From the NCBI RefSeq assembly GCF_029633865.1, contig NC_079222.1, positions 30,748,936 through 30,812,935 on the forward strand: a stretch of DNA of 64,000 bases, given 5' to 3'. Position 1 is the stretch's first letter; each line of letters begins with the position of its first letter. This stretch comes from Lampris incognitus (Eukaryota; Chordata; Actinopteri; Lampriformes; Lampridae). Both the position numbers and the translations under genes were made by a program. Below the pieces are notes generated by a model. That model did not search any database. It was not told where the DNA came from and saw only the letters and a program-made list of their open reading frames with translations. Shown one piece after another: positions 38,601-61,742 of the stretch.

Positions 38601-41600
38601 GGTTTTAGAGCATGCTGATTTCAAAAATAGCAGGAACCACAACATCACGCCAACGCCCGGTTCAAAATGGCCACCATAAAACACATTTTTGCCAATAAAT
38701 CAGCCATAAACACTGTGATTGCTACGATTAAAAAGACTATACCTAGGTTTTTGGGGTTAACAAATACAATAAAACACATGTTGAATCAGTTAAGGTACAT
38801 CTTCTTGCCAAAAATGTTAAAAAAAAATCAAAATGGCCACCATTAAATACTTTTTCGACTATCAATAAGCAGTATAAACAGAACTTACCGTGATAAAATG
38901 CCTATACTTAGATTTTGTGTGTTTTCTCTAGTGCTTTCTCAAACATACTTTTTTTTCAACCTCTAAACTTGTTTGCATATTCAGTCCTTGTACCTAGCAG
39001 GTAGGTTGATCTGCCTTCCAGAACGTGTGGTGTGACATTGTGACCTTGGATAAAGTCTGTCTGGTATGACCTGCTTTGGACTGTGAGTAACCGCCATGTC
39101 TGCTGACTGCTCAGCCTCAAGTTCAGCACGATGTTGCTCCATCAACCGTTCTACTTGTGCTGCATGTTGAAAATTAAGCTCCTGCTTCATCTGCACAATT
39201 TGCTGACCATACATCTCATCTAACTCTGCCCTAAGAACCTCAAGCTTCTGGGTAGATTCCCTCTCTATCCTTTGGAGTGTGTCCATCTCAGACATGCTAC
39301 CCTGGTGACAACGTTTCTGCAGGTCTTCTACTGTGTCCATGAGTTGCATGATCTCATTAGAGGACATTCGCTCCTTCTGTCTGGAGGTCATAAGTTCACT
39401 CTTGCAGCTTTCCAACTCAATTTGCCCTTTCTCCAAGTCCAATCTCCAACTAACCAACTCACCCTTACAGCTCTCTAAATCACCTTTGGTGCTATCCATC
39501 TCATCCAGGCATCTTTCAAGCTCCAGCCCCTTAGAGGTCATTCGCTGGTGGAGGTCATTCACGTTTCTTAAAGGACTCCAGCTCATCTTCCAGCTGGGTA
39601 AGAGAGCAGTCATGTTCTCTTACCCAGCTCTCTTACCCAGCAGTCATGTTCTCTTACCCAATCGCAATCACATTATCTTACCCAATCGCAGTATTTATGG
39701 CTGATTTATTGGCAAAAACGTGTTTTATGGTGGCCATCTAGAATTTTTAATTTTTGGCGCCAACCGTTGGAGTGACGTCGTGGTTCCCGCTATTTTTGAA
39801 ATCAGCATACTCTAAAACCCCCATCCCCCATTCATCCGCTCCGCTACTGTGTAGAACACAGCCAAAGATATGGGACCCAATGTGTGATGTACTTTCATAA
39901 GCCAGGACACATTTTCAGATTGAGAGTACAGTCACTGGACGTGCAATATAATTTCAAGGTATGCCTATGTGTAGTTAAATCATTAGTGGGGGGGTGGGTG
40001 GGAGGGTAATATTGATGGCCCATTACTCATGTCATGTGGATGGGCTGCCCACTTATGGCTACAGTTGGGGAAACACTGTATCCAAACCTCACTTGTTCCA
40101 ACCTAGCATTCATGATATCATTAACAAAAGTCTATACAAGCCAAAGCCCCCACCTCCCCTCCCATAACTGGTCATTTCAGAGTATGAAAGTACACATTAA
40201 CATATTTTGAAATGCAGTTGTACTTCTTCAAGTTGTCTACACTAGTAGTTTCTTTACCATGTTGACATGCATGAGGGAGAATTTATGTTCTCACCGAGGG
40301 ATCCGTAGGGTCATTGGTCACTCCCTTCAGTGTCGCCTTCAAGGGACTTTTCATAAATGGTGCCAGCAACAGCAAGGCCTCCAGATAATATCCAATGGAA
40401 CGTTGTGGGTTACAGTCATGGTCTACAACACCTCCATACAACAAGCCAGGCTGGTAAAATAAAGAAGTGCCTTATGGAGACAGAAAATAAAAATAGTAAT
40501 TGAATTGCATTCTCTGTAGTACATTCGAGTTTATATAAACGTGTTATAAAACCTAATATAAAAATATAAACCAATTCAACAAAATAGTAGTTATAAATCA
40601 AACTATGCCAAAACCATCAAAATGCTTCTTCTTGTCTTAAACTCGTGGGATTTAGTCCAGGTCTGCATGAGCTTTTCCCCAAGTATTATGCATTGGGGAG
40701 GCTTAAGTTCTAGTCTTAGATGTGTCTGTACCATACCCCTCCTCATACAGCAACACCAATAAGACCTAAGTTACAATGATTTTATAATATTCTGAAAACT
40801 ACAAAACAGAAAATAAAAACAACATTATTGCTATGTGAAATCCTACCATACGACCACATGGGTTTCATTCATAAAAACCAAGGGGGCTCCTTGTAAGGAG
40901 TGACTGGCAGTCTATAAACTGTATTTCACCCAGCCAGCATGCGTGGCCTAATAACTTAACCCGCAATGATCTTTATCTGACTGCCGAAAAGCAAAACGAC
41001 TAAAAACTTAACAAGTCTTGCGATAACACAAACTTATGTGTTAACGAACCAAGATGCATTAAAAAAAATCACCTGTTTGGTTAATCTCTATTCTGGTGCC
41101 ATTCGTCACTTTGTCCAAGAGCCTGATGAAGCTGGCTTCAAAATCTGCAGAAAACAGAAAATACAGTTTGCAACGTTAATTCATGCTGCTCCGTGACGTA
41201 GGCTGATGTCGTTTTAAAACTCAACTTTTGGGGTGCGCACACGCGCGCGCGCCCAGCCTCGCGTAGCAGAGCCATTTAACGCCGTTGACCGTCGGAGGCA
41301 CAGATTCAAAGCACATTACAGCCAATACATAACAAAGGGGATAGTTTTGAATGGTTATCCCGCATCTAAAGGACTAGGCGTAAACGCGCGACTAACTGCG
41401 TAACAGCTAGCATTAGCTCTAATGCTAACCAGCTGAGACTGCGCCGCCACATGTGACGATGTTTTGGTGCTTACCGCGAAGCCCCGGGTTGTCGTCTTTG
41501 GATCTAATATTTTTTATCTTAACCCTTTTCCCACTTAGGGTAGACAACACTAGTCTCTGTCTGAAGAAATTGCATCCGTCGTATTCGAGTCCCTGATAAG

Positions 41601-41604
41601 CCAT
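15874..41604 (-). CDS. rcl1: RNA 3'-terminal phosphate cyclase-like protein, ribosome biogenesis factor, 9 exons
   Basis: Minus-strand exons in order: 41604-41475, 41144-41073, 40470-40295, 32124-32050, 31832-31708, 29780-29655, 29430-29274, 17870-17767, 16027-15874. They join in frame to 372 aa; human RCL1 has 373. The start ATG lies in a strong context (ACCATGG). Visible family signatures are GCNFFRQRLVLSTLSGK near the N-terminus, QPGLLYGG, RGMAPDGGGEVVF at 155-167, RSPGFGLTLVAET and VLPEDLGRNCAKLLLEEIYR in the second half, and GGDKVLMTCVGVGYSN near the end. RCL1 is related to RtcA cyclases but is not known to cyclise RNA. It binds Bms1 and works with the U3 snoRNP in early 18S rRNA processing in the nucleolus. 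The donor after exon 7 (AGG|GTTGGT) is weak, but the junction gives the expected YRGGCVD. Intron 7 is 11.4 kb and intron 3 is 8.2 kb, both loaded with repeats. Confidence 0.96.
16409..16843 (-). mobile_element. SINE family B, sense in rcl1 intron 8, with target duplication
   Basis: A full copy read on the minus strand. The flanks TCCATGTCATAT (16386-16397) and TCCATGTCATAT (16846-16857) extend to about 22 bp with two mismatches, a target-site duplication that fixes the ends. Confidence 0.9.
16868..17766. other. rcl1 intron 8, unique part
   Basis: No exon or known repeat was recognised. An open frame on the plus strand at 17313-17678 has no domain and overlaps no splice-framed exon. Confidence 0.4.
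17871..19259. other. rcl1 intron 7, distal part, nothing recognised
   Basis: AT-rich intron sequence with no coding signal beyond chance frames. A C run lies at 19041-19050. Confidence 0.4.
19260..19750 (+). mobile_element. 3' ends of two non-LTR retroelements, back to back
   Basis: One tail-like block (GTAAGGCACCTTGTAACG, near 19543-19560) is followed by a second (AAGTCGCTTTGGATAAAAG, about 19700-19718, then CTAAATGACTGTAACG). Such blocks are the 3' ends of L2/CR1-type LINEs and of SINEs that borrow them in fishes. No coding part is left. Confidence 0.5.
19751..19883. mobile_element. minimal palindromic Penelope-like terminal repeat
   Basis: An inverted repeat with outer word AAAGTTGAATCAG and inner word CTGACAGAT/ATCTGTCA, preceded by the family's end sequence (TTTATGCATGCTCAATAA). 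It is a strongly shortened member of PLE family 1, with no coding part. Confidence 0.6.
20131..20570 (-). mobile_element. SINE family B, sense in rcl1 intron 7
   Basis: The minus-strand copy runs from its tRNA-like head (20570) to a reduced A-rich tail. It has a local duplication in the middle (AGGCACATGTGG repeated at about 20250-20275). Confidence 0.85.
20571..23759. other. rcl1 intron 7, 3.2 kb without recognised features
   Basis: AT-rich intron DNA. I looked for splice-framed exons on both strands and for repeat ends and found none that I could support. Confidence 0.4.
23760..24061. mobile_element. GC-rich composite repeat with short inverted ends
   Basis: A sharply bounded GC-rich block in an AT-rich intron. 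It begins AGTGTAACG and ends with the inverse of AGTGTAATGG. It contains a B-box-like word (GACCCGGGTTTGC) and a motif (ATTGGTGTCAGAAGTGGGA) that resembles the primer-binding region of some LTR retrotransposons. It could be an LTR-element fragment or a SINE-like composite. There is only one copy here. Confidence 0.35.
25097..25211 (+). mobile_element. SINE family A, 3' fragment
   Basis: Only the last 115 bp or so of family A (GCCTGTCCAGGGTGTCTC through GGATAATGGATGGATGG). The 5' truncation is typical of retrotransposition. It is antisense to rcl1. Confidence 0.8.
25628..25960 (+). mobile_element. tRNA-derived SINE, family C
   Basis: The head contains TGTAGCAGTCTAAGC and a B box (GGGTTCGTGCCCC), followed by a unique body and a tail (GATAAGAAATAAATTT). 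It is the only copy in the window and is antisense to rcl1. Confidence 0.65.
26563..26645. repeat. (CA)n microsatellite
   Basis: About 41 perfect CA units preceded by a C run. The open frames of Cys-Val or Thr-His repeats crossing it are artefacts. Confidence 0.95.
26646..27921. other. rcl1 intron 7, nothing recognised
   Basis: No exon or repeat could be supported. A 161-codon plus-strand frame at 26702-27187 shows no domain and reads through repetitive flank. Confidence 0.35.
27922..28335 (-). mobile_element. SINE family B, sense in rcl1 intron 7
   Basis: A minus-strand copy with the B-box region read as GGTTTGAATCC and a deletion of about 30 bp in the central part (near 28050), compared with other copies. 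Confidence 0.85.
28336..29273. other. rcl1 intron 7, proximal part
   Basis: Intron sequence leading to the exon 7 donor. Nothing recognised. Confidence 0.4.
29916..31112. mobile_element. palindromic (foldback) Tc1 derivative, copy 2, in rcl1 intron 5
   Basis: It has the same length (1197 bp) and structure as the copy at 13495-14691. I found three differences: A to G near 30075, C to T near 30837 and G to A near 31074. Each breaks a base pair of the palindrome that copy 1 keeps, so copy 1 is closer to the parent. It is flanked by TA. Confidence 0.92.
31440..31590 (+). mobile_element. 3' tail of an L2/CR1-type LINE
   Basis: The word GAAGCGCTTTGGGTGTCTAG, then AAGCGCAATATAAATGTCAT and a (TTA)n run, is the usual 3' end of such LINEs in fish. 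Nothing coding remains. Confidence 0.5.
32265..32641 (-). mobile_element. 5'-truncated RTE-type LINE, C-terminal end of the polyprotein, with 17-bp target duplication
   Basis: The minus strand encodes the reverse transcriptase C-terminus (VCRRGAGYIGRRMLNMELPG, KRKRGRPKRRFMDVV, ending RCGDP) and a short 3' end (GGAGCAGCCGAAAG) with an AGT-type tail. The word GTATAAATCTCATGTGT occurs on both sides (32248-32264 and 32642-32658), which defines the insertion. It lies in rcl1 intron 3, 141 bp from exon 4, in the sense direction. Confidence 0.88.
32929..33363 (-). mobile_element. SINE family B, sense in rcl1 intron 3
   Basis: A minus-strand full copy, with a G run near 33023-33034 and the B-box region GTTCGAATCC-like at about 33297. 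Confidence 0.85.
33364..34274. other. rcl1 intron 3, nothing recognised
   Basis: Intron DNA without supported features. Confidence 0.35.
34275..36316 (+). pseudogene. degraded L1-type LINE reverse transcriptase
   Basis: Plus-strand frames broken by many stops and shifts read as one protein: PPSPLLFTTAIEPLSIF, the catalytic block LYADDILLYVTG (34410-34445), FKYLGI-like words, then a thumb region (SVDSLISTFIWRSCIPRINK, RSKGGLSHPNI) and a cysteine-rich C-terminal part (DDKCDYCAQSLADQRHMFW near 35704-35760). It lacks the 5' half. A SINE interrupts it at 36076-36240 and a PLE palindrome follows it. It is antisense to rcl1. Confidence 0.85.
36076..36240 (-). mobile_element. tRNA-derived SINE, family D, inserted in the L1 remnant
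   Basis: Read on the minus strand the head is GGTGGCTCACATGGTAGAGC (tRNA-like A box), and the element ends with CCAATAAAGGCGG and an A-rich tail. The flanks CCTCTTAT(T/C)TTATTTT on both sides look like a target duplication. Confidence 0.65.
36317..36660. mobile_element. palindromic PLE family 1 copy
   Basis: The outer inverted ends AAAGTTGAATCAGTTCAT / ATGAACTGATTCAACTTT bracket about 300 bp of Penelope-like terminal-repeat sequence (GTGGGGATACCTGCAGTCAG). The ribozyme-like core is degenerate here (CTAAAGA). Confidence 0.7.
37150..37590 (-). mobile_element. SINE family B, sense in rcl1 intron 3, with target duplication
   Basis: A minus-strand full copy flanked by GCTATTGTGT at 37134-37143 and 37591-37600. 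The duplication extends to 16 bp with one mismatch. Confidence 0.9.
37607..38529. other. rcl1 intron 3, mostly unrecognised, with a LINE-like tail
   Basis: At about 38255-38310 the words TTGTAAAGCCCTTTGGGAC and CTATACAAATAAACTTGAC resemble 3' tails of fish retroelements. A second weaker one lies near 38420-38465. Nothing else is supported. Confidence 0.4.
38530..39856. mobile_element. inverted-repeat element carrying a captured coiled-coil gene fragment
   Basis: Left arm about 38530-38720 and right arm about 39690-39856 are inverted copies, with shared words TGGGGGTTTTAGAG, TGCTGATTTCAAAAATAGC, GGCCACCATAAAACAC and TTGCCAATAAATCAGCCATA. A degenerate direct repeat of the left arm follows at about 38840-38940. 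Between the arms lies a long minus-strand open frame. No transposase is visible. The outer ends are not sharply defined. Confidence 0.6.
38981..39660 (-). pseudogene. intronless coiled-coil fragment, AKAP9-like retrocopy
   Basis: A 210-codon open frame runs from 39613 to 38981 on the minus strand. Upstream, in another frame, coiled-coil coding continues (LTQLEDELESFKKRE), so a frameshift near 39550 broke it. The protein is a heptad-rich coiled coil (DLESCKGELVSWRLDLEKG, TVEDLQKRCHQG). Its segment ELDEMYGQQIVQMKQEL closely resembles a stretch I remember from vertebrate AKAP9, a Golgi and centrosome scaffold. The C-terminal word TTRSGRQINLPARYKD instead looks like the end of an LTR-element polyprotein. 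No introns are visible. The AKAP9 link needs a database search. Confidence 0.5.
39857..40294. other. rcl1 intron 3, 5' end
   Basis: Sequence between the coiled-coil element and the exon 3 donor. Nothing recognised. Confidence 0.4.
40471..41072. other. rcl1 intron 2
   Basis: A short intron without recognised repeats. Confidence 0.4.
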
Positions 41605-56721
<15,117 letters not shown>

Positions 56722-57119
56722 AAGAGCCTTTGGGGCAGTTATCCTACCTAGTGCAATTAATCAAGTGTATTTGGTCCAGAGATTTGAAAATAAGGAAGTG
56801 AGGGAAACATATTTAGGTAGAAATATTCAAATACAGATGTAGGTGCTACACTGTGTGCAAAGTTGGAGAAATGTTCTGCAAGATGTATGAGCACTGGAAC
56901 CTGAAGGTAAATGATGGAACACGTTCAACTCGAGCTAGACCATGATCCTCTGAAGACATGATGGACTGATGGACCCCCCCCCCCCGTCTTCTCATCTCTC
57001 GTTTGGTTTGCTGTTGCCCCACTGTACTGAAAAGGAAGCATTTTTATTCTTGGTTGCAAAATACCTTCTCTCCTCGAGCTCAAGGCCAGTCCAACCTTCG
57101 TAAACATGCTTACATCCCA
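56722..57119 (+). promoter_or_regulatory. proximal ak3 3' flank / 3' UTR
   Basis: Sequence after the TGA at 56719-56721. No AATAAA occurs in the first 400 bases. The nearest convincing one is at 58875-58880, beyond the PLE block, with ATTAAA at about 60393. The end of the ak3 mRNA therefore cannot be fixed; it may include PLE sequence. Confidence 0.4.
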
Positions 57120-57562
57120 GAAGGTATACCCCAACTTTATAAACAGCACAGTTGCATAGCAACCAAAACCAACGATCGGTTTCATATGCAAATTACCATT
57201 ACCATTACCTAGAGTTACAATGGCCATGTGCTATTCACTAAGGATTGGGGAATAGCATTCTAAAATGGCCATTGATATACTCTTAGACTCCCCCCACCCG
57301 GTTCAGGGATGGTCATTCCCTCTTCACATAGATGGCCTCTTTGACTCCCCACTTGATGTGGACGATGTGTTGTCGGTGGAATGTGGTACGTCCTGAGATT
57401 TAATTGTAACCCAGGTGTCATCCACAAATCTGAACCAGTGGCTAAGGTGGTGTCCCTGGGCAGGACATCAGAGCCCTCTTTTCCACTTCCTCCATATACA
57501 AGTTGGCCAGTGCAGGTGAGACTGGGGAACCCATAGCACACCCATGCTTCTGCCTATATATA

Positions 57563-57743
57563 TCCAAAGGAGTTGAATCAAGTGCAATTGGACTTGGTAT
57601 ACTTGGTCTAGAAAGGCACGAACTGAGGAAGCCTCTTGGATGAGAGGCGAAACGTCTTCACGGATATATACCAAGTCCAGTTGCACTTGATTCAACTCCT
57701 TTGGATAACCATGACCTGGATGAATGACAACAATCACAGACAT
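57563..57743 (+). mobile_element. PLE family 2 palindrome nested in the family 1 element, with target duplication
   Basis: Outer words AAAGGAGTTGAATCAAGTGC and its complement frame the insert. GCCTATATATA occurs at 57552-57562 and again at 57744-57754, which marks an 11-bp target duplication and shows that family 2 moved after family 1. Confidence 0.8.
57623..57664 (+). ncRNA. hammerhead-ribozyme-like fold, PLE family 2
   Basis: CTGAGGA (57623-57629) fits the core CUGANGA. One extra A follows, then a perfect 6-bp stem II (57631-57636 with 57643-57648, loop TGGATG), then GAAAC from 57649. Stem III is short (CGT/ACG, loop CTTC) and the position that should be U before the cleavage site is G, so activity is doubtful. 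Stem I could form from GGACTTGGTATA upstream and its complement downstream. Confidence 0.35.
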
Positions 57744-58136
57744 GCCTATATATAGTACTGCCCCCTGTATGTGAAGTACATGGACTGAAGACAAAGCTTC
57801 AGGAGCAGAAACACTTGGTCAGTGTTAAGGGTGGTACTTTTGCTAAGGGTCGGGTCAACCTGTAATCATCGGGACTACCCTCCACTGCTTCATCAACAGG
57901 AACACACACGAAGAGAGACACAACATCGTAAGAGACTATTGTTCCATCCGCCTCCATAATGCTGTCCCTCACCTTATCCACAATGATTGCACCTATTCCC
58001 CAACCCTCTGTGAACAGTACACATGGCCACCGTAACTCTAGTTAATGCTCACAGCAATTTGTATATGAAACCGACCGTTGGTTTCGGTCGCACATGTGCT
58101 GTGTATAAGAGTGGGGATACCCGCAGTCAGCTGAGA

Positions 58137-58186
58137 CTGATGAAGTCACTTAGATGAGTGATGAAACGTTTCTCCCACTGAACGTT
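58137..58186 (+). ncRNA. hammerhead-ribozyme-like fold, PLE family 1, best preserved copy
   Basis: CTGATGA (58137-58143) matches the canonical core. One extra A is followed by stem II (58145-58150 with 58157-58162, loop TAGATG, closed by a G-U pair), GAA (58163-58165), then stem III with A at 58166 pairing T at 58185 (ACGTT/AACGT) and T at 58186 in the cleavage-site position. Stem I is weak: two pairs, an internal loop, then GCAG/CTGC. Other copies at 46 kb, 49 kb and 53 kb keep core and stem II but vary in stem III. Hammerhead motifs are known from PLEs of other organisms. Confidence 0.45.
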
Positions 58187-58262
58187 TTGATGACCTGCTT
58201 CCACTTTCTGGGTTTTTCTCGCCTGGACTGTCGAGCGTGCATCAAGACACTAGCTGATGTGT

Positions 58263-59308
58263 GGCTACAATGGTCTCTTTGTTCAGCTCAACCTCCCCCT
58301 TAGTCAGCATAGATTTAGGGCATAAGCACTGTCAATTATGAAGACGCCTGTTATTATCTTGACTATGAATTATAGAGGAGGTACCTTTGCCCCGTGGCAC
58401 TAGTGTGGTGGATTTACTTCATGCACAGCGATGATCAAAGGCCCGCTTGTTGTGATTTTCATTTCTTTCTGCTTGCAGGGTGTTTGGTGATATTACTCAG
58501 TATGTTTTATTAGTCCGGCATTGTTCATTCCGACGTGCCTTTTCAAAGCCAGTCTGTGTCGCTGAATAACACTTAACAAAACCAGATCTCACACCACAGA
58601 CCGTCAAGGCCAGCTTCTCAGATGTTATAAAGCAAGATTGTGCGTTTTTCCTTCATCTGTAACACCTCAAATGAAGCTAACCTGAATTAACTGGAGCTAA
58701 ATTGTTAAAAATTTTGTCAGGGGACATTTTACTGTACTATCATAAAAAGAAAAACTCTCATTAGACTTCATTTGTCTTTCAATAAGCACACCAGGATAGA
58801 CTTGGTTTGATCCAAGCGTTGAAGTTTCCGTCCACAGTGTCACACTTGCGTTCTCTAAGTAAACTTGCAAGAAAAATAAAAATCTTGTGTGTTATTGACA
58901 TTATTTAGGTTGGGTGCAGTCTATGTGCAGTGGCCCTACTAGGGCTATTTCCTGTTAATATCTTGCAGTGTGCACATTTATTCTAAAGGAAACCGTGCCT
59001 TAGTGAAGAGATTTGTCGTAACTCTGTTTTGCATTCAAGTGCCTGTTGTTTAACATTAAGACAGCAGTCCAGTGACACAAAATGTACTGTACAAACTTTG
59101 CCTTTGTAAGAATCTCTAAACCGACCACGCTGATTGTAAGTGAATTTGTAACTGAATGATTTAAGAGTCCTTTACTGTCACATGAAACTGGGCATTTGTG
59201 AGTTTTGGGTTTGAATTTTTCAAGTGACAAATCTGACCGACACTCAATCTAACAAAATTGTAAAGAAAGCTACGCAGCTAATACGCGAGCGTCCCAACAC
59301 TGAGGTTA
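58263..59308. other. downstream flank with poly(A) candidate
   Basis: Mostly unrecognised. AATAAA at 58875-58880, followed by a TGTGTGTTATTG stretch, could be the distal ak3 poly(A) site. Confidence 0.35.
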
Positions 59309-59765
59309 TTGGGGGCGTCCGTGGGGCGTGGCGGTCTATTCCGTTGCCTGCTAGCACGGGGATCGCCGGTTCGAATCTCCGTGTTACCTCCAGCTTGGTC
59401 GGGCATCCCTACAGACATAGTCGGCCATGTCTGGGTGGGATGCCGGATGTGGGTATGTGTCCTGGTCGCTGCACTAGCGCCTCCTCTGGTCGGTCAGGGC
59501 ACCTGTTCAGGGGGGAGGAGGAACTGGGGGCAATAGCGTGATCCTCCCACGCGCTACGTCCCCCTGGCGAAACTCCTCACTGTCAGGTGAAAAGAAGCGG
59601 CTGGCGACTCCACATGTAGCGGAGGAGGCATGTGGTAGTCTGCAGCCTCTCCCCGGATCGGCAGAGGGGGTGGAGCAGCGACCAGGACAGCTCGGAAGAG
59701 TGGAGTAATTGGCTGGATACAATGGGGGGGGGGGTAAAAGGGGGAAACAAAAATCAAAAACAAAA
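59309..59765 (+). mobile_element. SINE family B, full length
   Basis: Head GGCGTGGCGGTCTATTCCG with B box GGTTCGAATC, ending near a G run and an A-rich tail. The flanks form a perfect 12-bp inverted pair (CAACACTGAGGT at 59295-59306, ACCTCAGTGTTG at 59767-59778) rather than a direct duplication. Confidence 0.9.
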
Positions 59766-60529
59766 CACCTCAGTGTTGCCTCTGTCCTGGCCGGGCAGCA
59801 AAAAGGAGCACAACTGGCACTGCCCCTGGGCGGGGAGCCAGCAGGGCTAATGTGCCCCGGCATTGTAAACAGTGCCTCTTCCAGGTAGTGGGGCAGCTGC
59901 AGGTATATCTTGGGGAAATGGCGTGAGTCTCCAGAAATGTCCTAGATAAACCTACAGCTGGCAGGTGAACAGGACAAGTCAGCAGCTCCATGTGTGTGGG
60001 AGGAGTCTTGGTGCAATTGTGGGACCTTTAGGAGGACAGGGATTTGGACATGTGAAATTAGGATGAAAAAGGGAGAGAGAAAAAAGTAACAAGCAATTTA
60101 GAATATTTTTCATGCCTTTCCATTTTGTCAAGCGCTACCTGTCTTGAGAAAATGTCTAAATATATTTTGTGGTGACATGTTTTAGAAGAGACAGCTGAAT
60201 GAATGAGAAATTCAACCTGATGCAACTAAGGGCCTTTATCAGTCTGTATGAGATATATCGGACCTTGAGGAAATGTATATTTATACCCATCATGTCCAGT
60301 TGGATTTACACCCTGTTAAACAAGTCCTGTCTAATATTGTTCTGTAGTCATTTTAGCTCATCACACAACTTTGTGTAATGTTTGATCGTTCCATTAAATT
60401 GTACATTGCATTTTCAAATGTGTTGAATACTGTCTTTTGTGGGCATCCTCTCTTCACAAAGAGTCACAACTGTCTCGAGCAACCTGTCTGATACCGAGAT
60501 AATGCTTTTAAAAACACCATTTCACCGGC
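59766..60529. other. downstream flank, nothing recognised
   Basis: No supported gene or repeat. Confidence 0.35.
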
Positions 60530-60790
60530 ATCAGGGTGGCGTGGCGGTCGATTCCATTGCCTACCAACATGGGGATCGCCGGTTCGAATCCCCGTGTTTC
60601 CTCCGGCTTGGTCGGGTGTGCCTACAGACACAATTGGCCGTGTCTGCGGGTGGGAAGCCGGATGTGGGTATGTGTCCTGGTCGCTGCACTAGCGCCTCCT
60701 CTGGTCCGTCGGGACGGCTAGGAAGAGTGGGGTAATTGGCCAAGTATAATTGGAGAGAAAAAGCGGGGAACCCCCCCCAAAAAAAAAAAC
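60530..60790 (+). mobile_element. SINE family B with large internal deletion
   Basis: The 5' 180 bases are present up to CCTCCTCTGGTCCGTCGGG; the sequence then jumps to the 3' end (GACGGCTAGGAAGAGTGG), losing about 200 bp. The flanking words AACACCATTT (60511-60520) and ACACCATTTT after the tail look like a target duplication. Confidence 0.85.
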
Positions 60791-60856
60791 AACACCATTT
60801 TACAGGTTATCTGATGGTATTCATTTCAAAATTAAGACACATCTAAAAAGTTTACC

Positions 60857-61740
60857 ATTCATTTCTTTTAATTTCACTGATTTCCTCAGAAACATACTTG
60901 CCTCTAAAACATACAATTAAGGATACATTGATGCCATTTGTCAGTAGTTGTTACAGGCCAAACATGTTAGATAACGTTAGCTAAATATCAAACATTGGCC
61001 AAATATATTTATTGTAAATCACCAAGAACTGGGAAGATTTGACACAACGTAAACATTTTTGTTTAATGTTTGATTTTATTATAGTGTGGAACATTAATGT
61101 AGCCCAGTGTCTCGATGCAGACTCAATAACCCAGGTGAGGAAATCCCAGAAAGTTGAATCAGTTTATGTCTAGATGAACTGACTGAACTATCTGCCCAGT
61201 GTGACTTTTCAGGTATAAGCTTAATGCTAAAGCCCAAGGACTGTTTTTTCATCCTTCACACAAAAATATGTACTACTCATACTGCCAGTTGAAAACTGGA
61301 AAATACTGAAGTATTATATTTTAATTCAGGTGGAGGGGTGAGAAAAACAACTATGTACAGCCAAAAGGGTCAAGTACAACTGTAGAAACCCCAACTACTG
61401 TGTTGCATACAAGACTCAGCGTTTTCGGTTTGGATTTTTCAAAGCCATCCAGAATGCCGAATTTCTCCACAAGAGGGCACTGTTACATAACCTCACACAA
61501 ACAGGAACAACTTTTGGATCCGTGGAAACATAAAATCTGGGTGAAAATAATTTTTAAACCGATCTGCTCCTTTTAAAAAGATCTGGGTATTTTTCGGTGA
61601 AAATCGGTAAAAACCGAAAACGCTGAGCCTTGTGCATAGTTGAGTAATCACAGCAAAATTGTTGAACTTGTACAAAGTTAACAGTTGTTCAATGCCACCT
61701 TGATTTAGCCTTAGTATATTCATTGATGAAAATGTTTTTT
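60857..61740. other. downstream flank with a PLE end fragment
   Basis: At about 61112-61195 a degenerate PLE family 1 end occurs (GACTCAATAACCCAGGTGAG, AAAGTTGAATCAG and inverse). Nothing else is supported. Confidence 0.45.
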
Positions 61741-61742
61741 CT

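Larger units (their letters stand above)
57120..58262 (-). pseudogene. Penelope-like element fragment, family 1, with inverted terminal repeats
   Basis: The minus strand encodes parts of the reverse transcriptase: EADGTIVSYDVVSLFVCVPVDE (first half near 57955-57890), GVLWVPQSHLHWPTCIW-like words near 57540-57490, and the catalytic FVDDTWV (near 57425-57405). Terminal repeats at about 57128-57250 and 57970-58260 face each other. The middle is split by a nested PLE family 2 palindrome at 57563-57743. Confidence 0.75.

Noticed and set aside
38981-39613. A functional single-exon host gene for the coiled-coil protein
   Set aside because: Coding continues upstream in another frame, the segment lies between transposon-like arms, and no promoter or poly(A) signal was evident. 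It was kept as a pseudogene and a finding.
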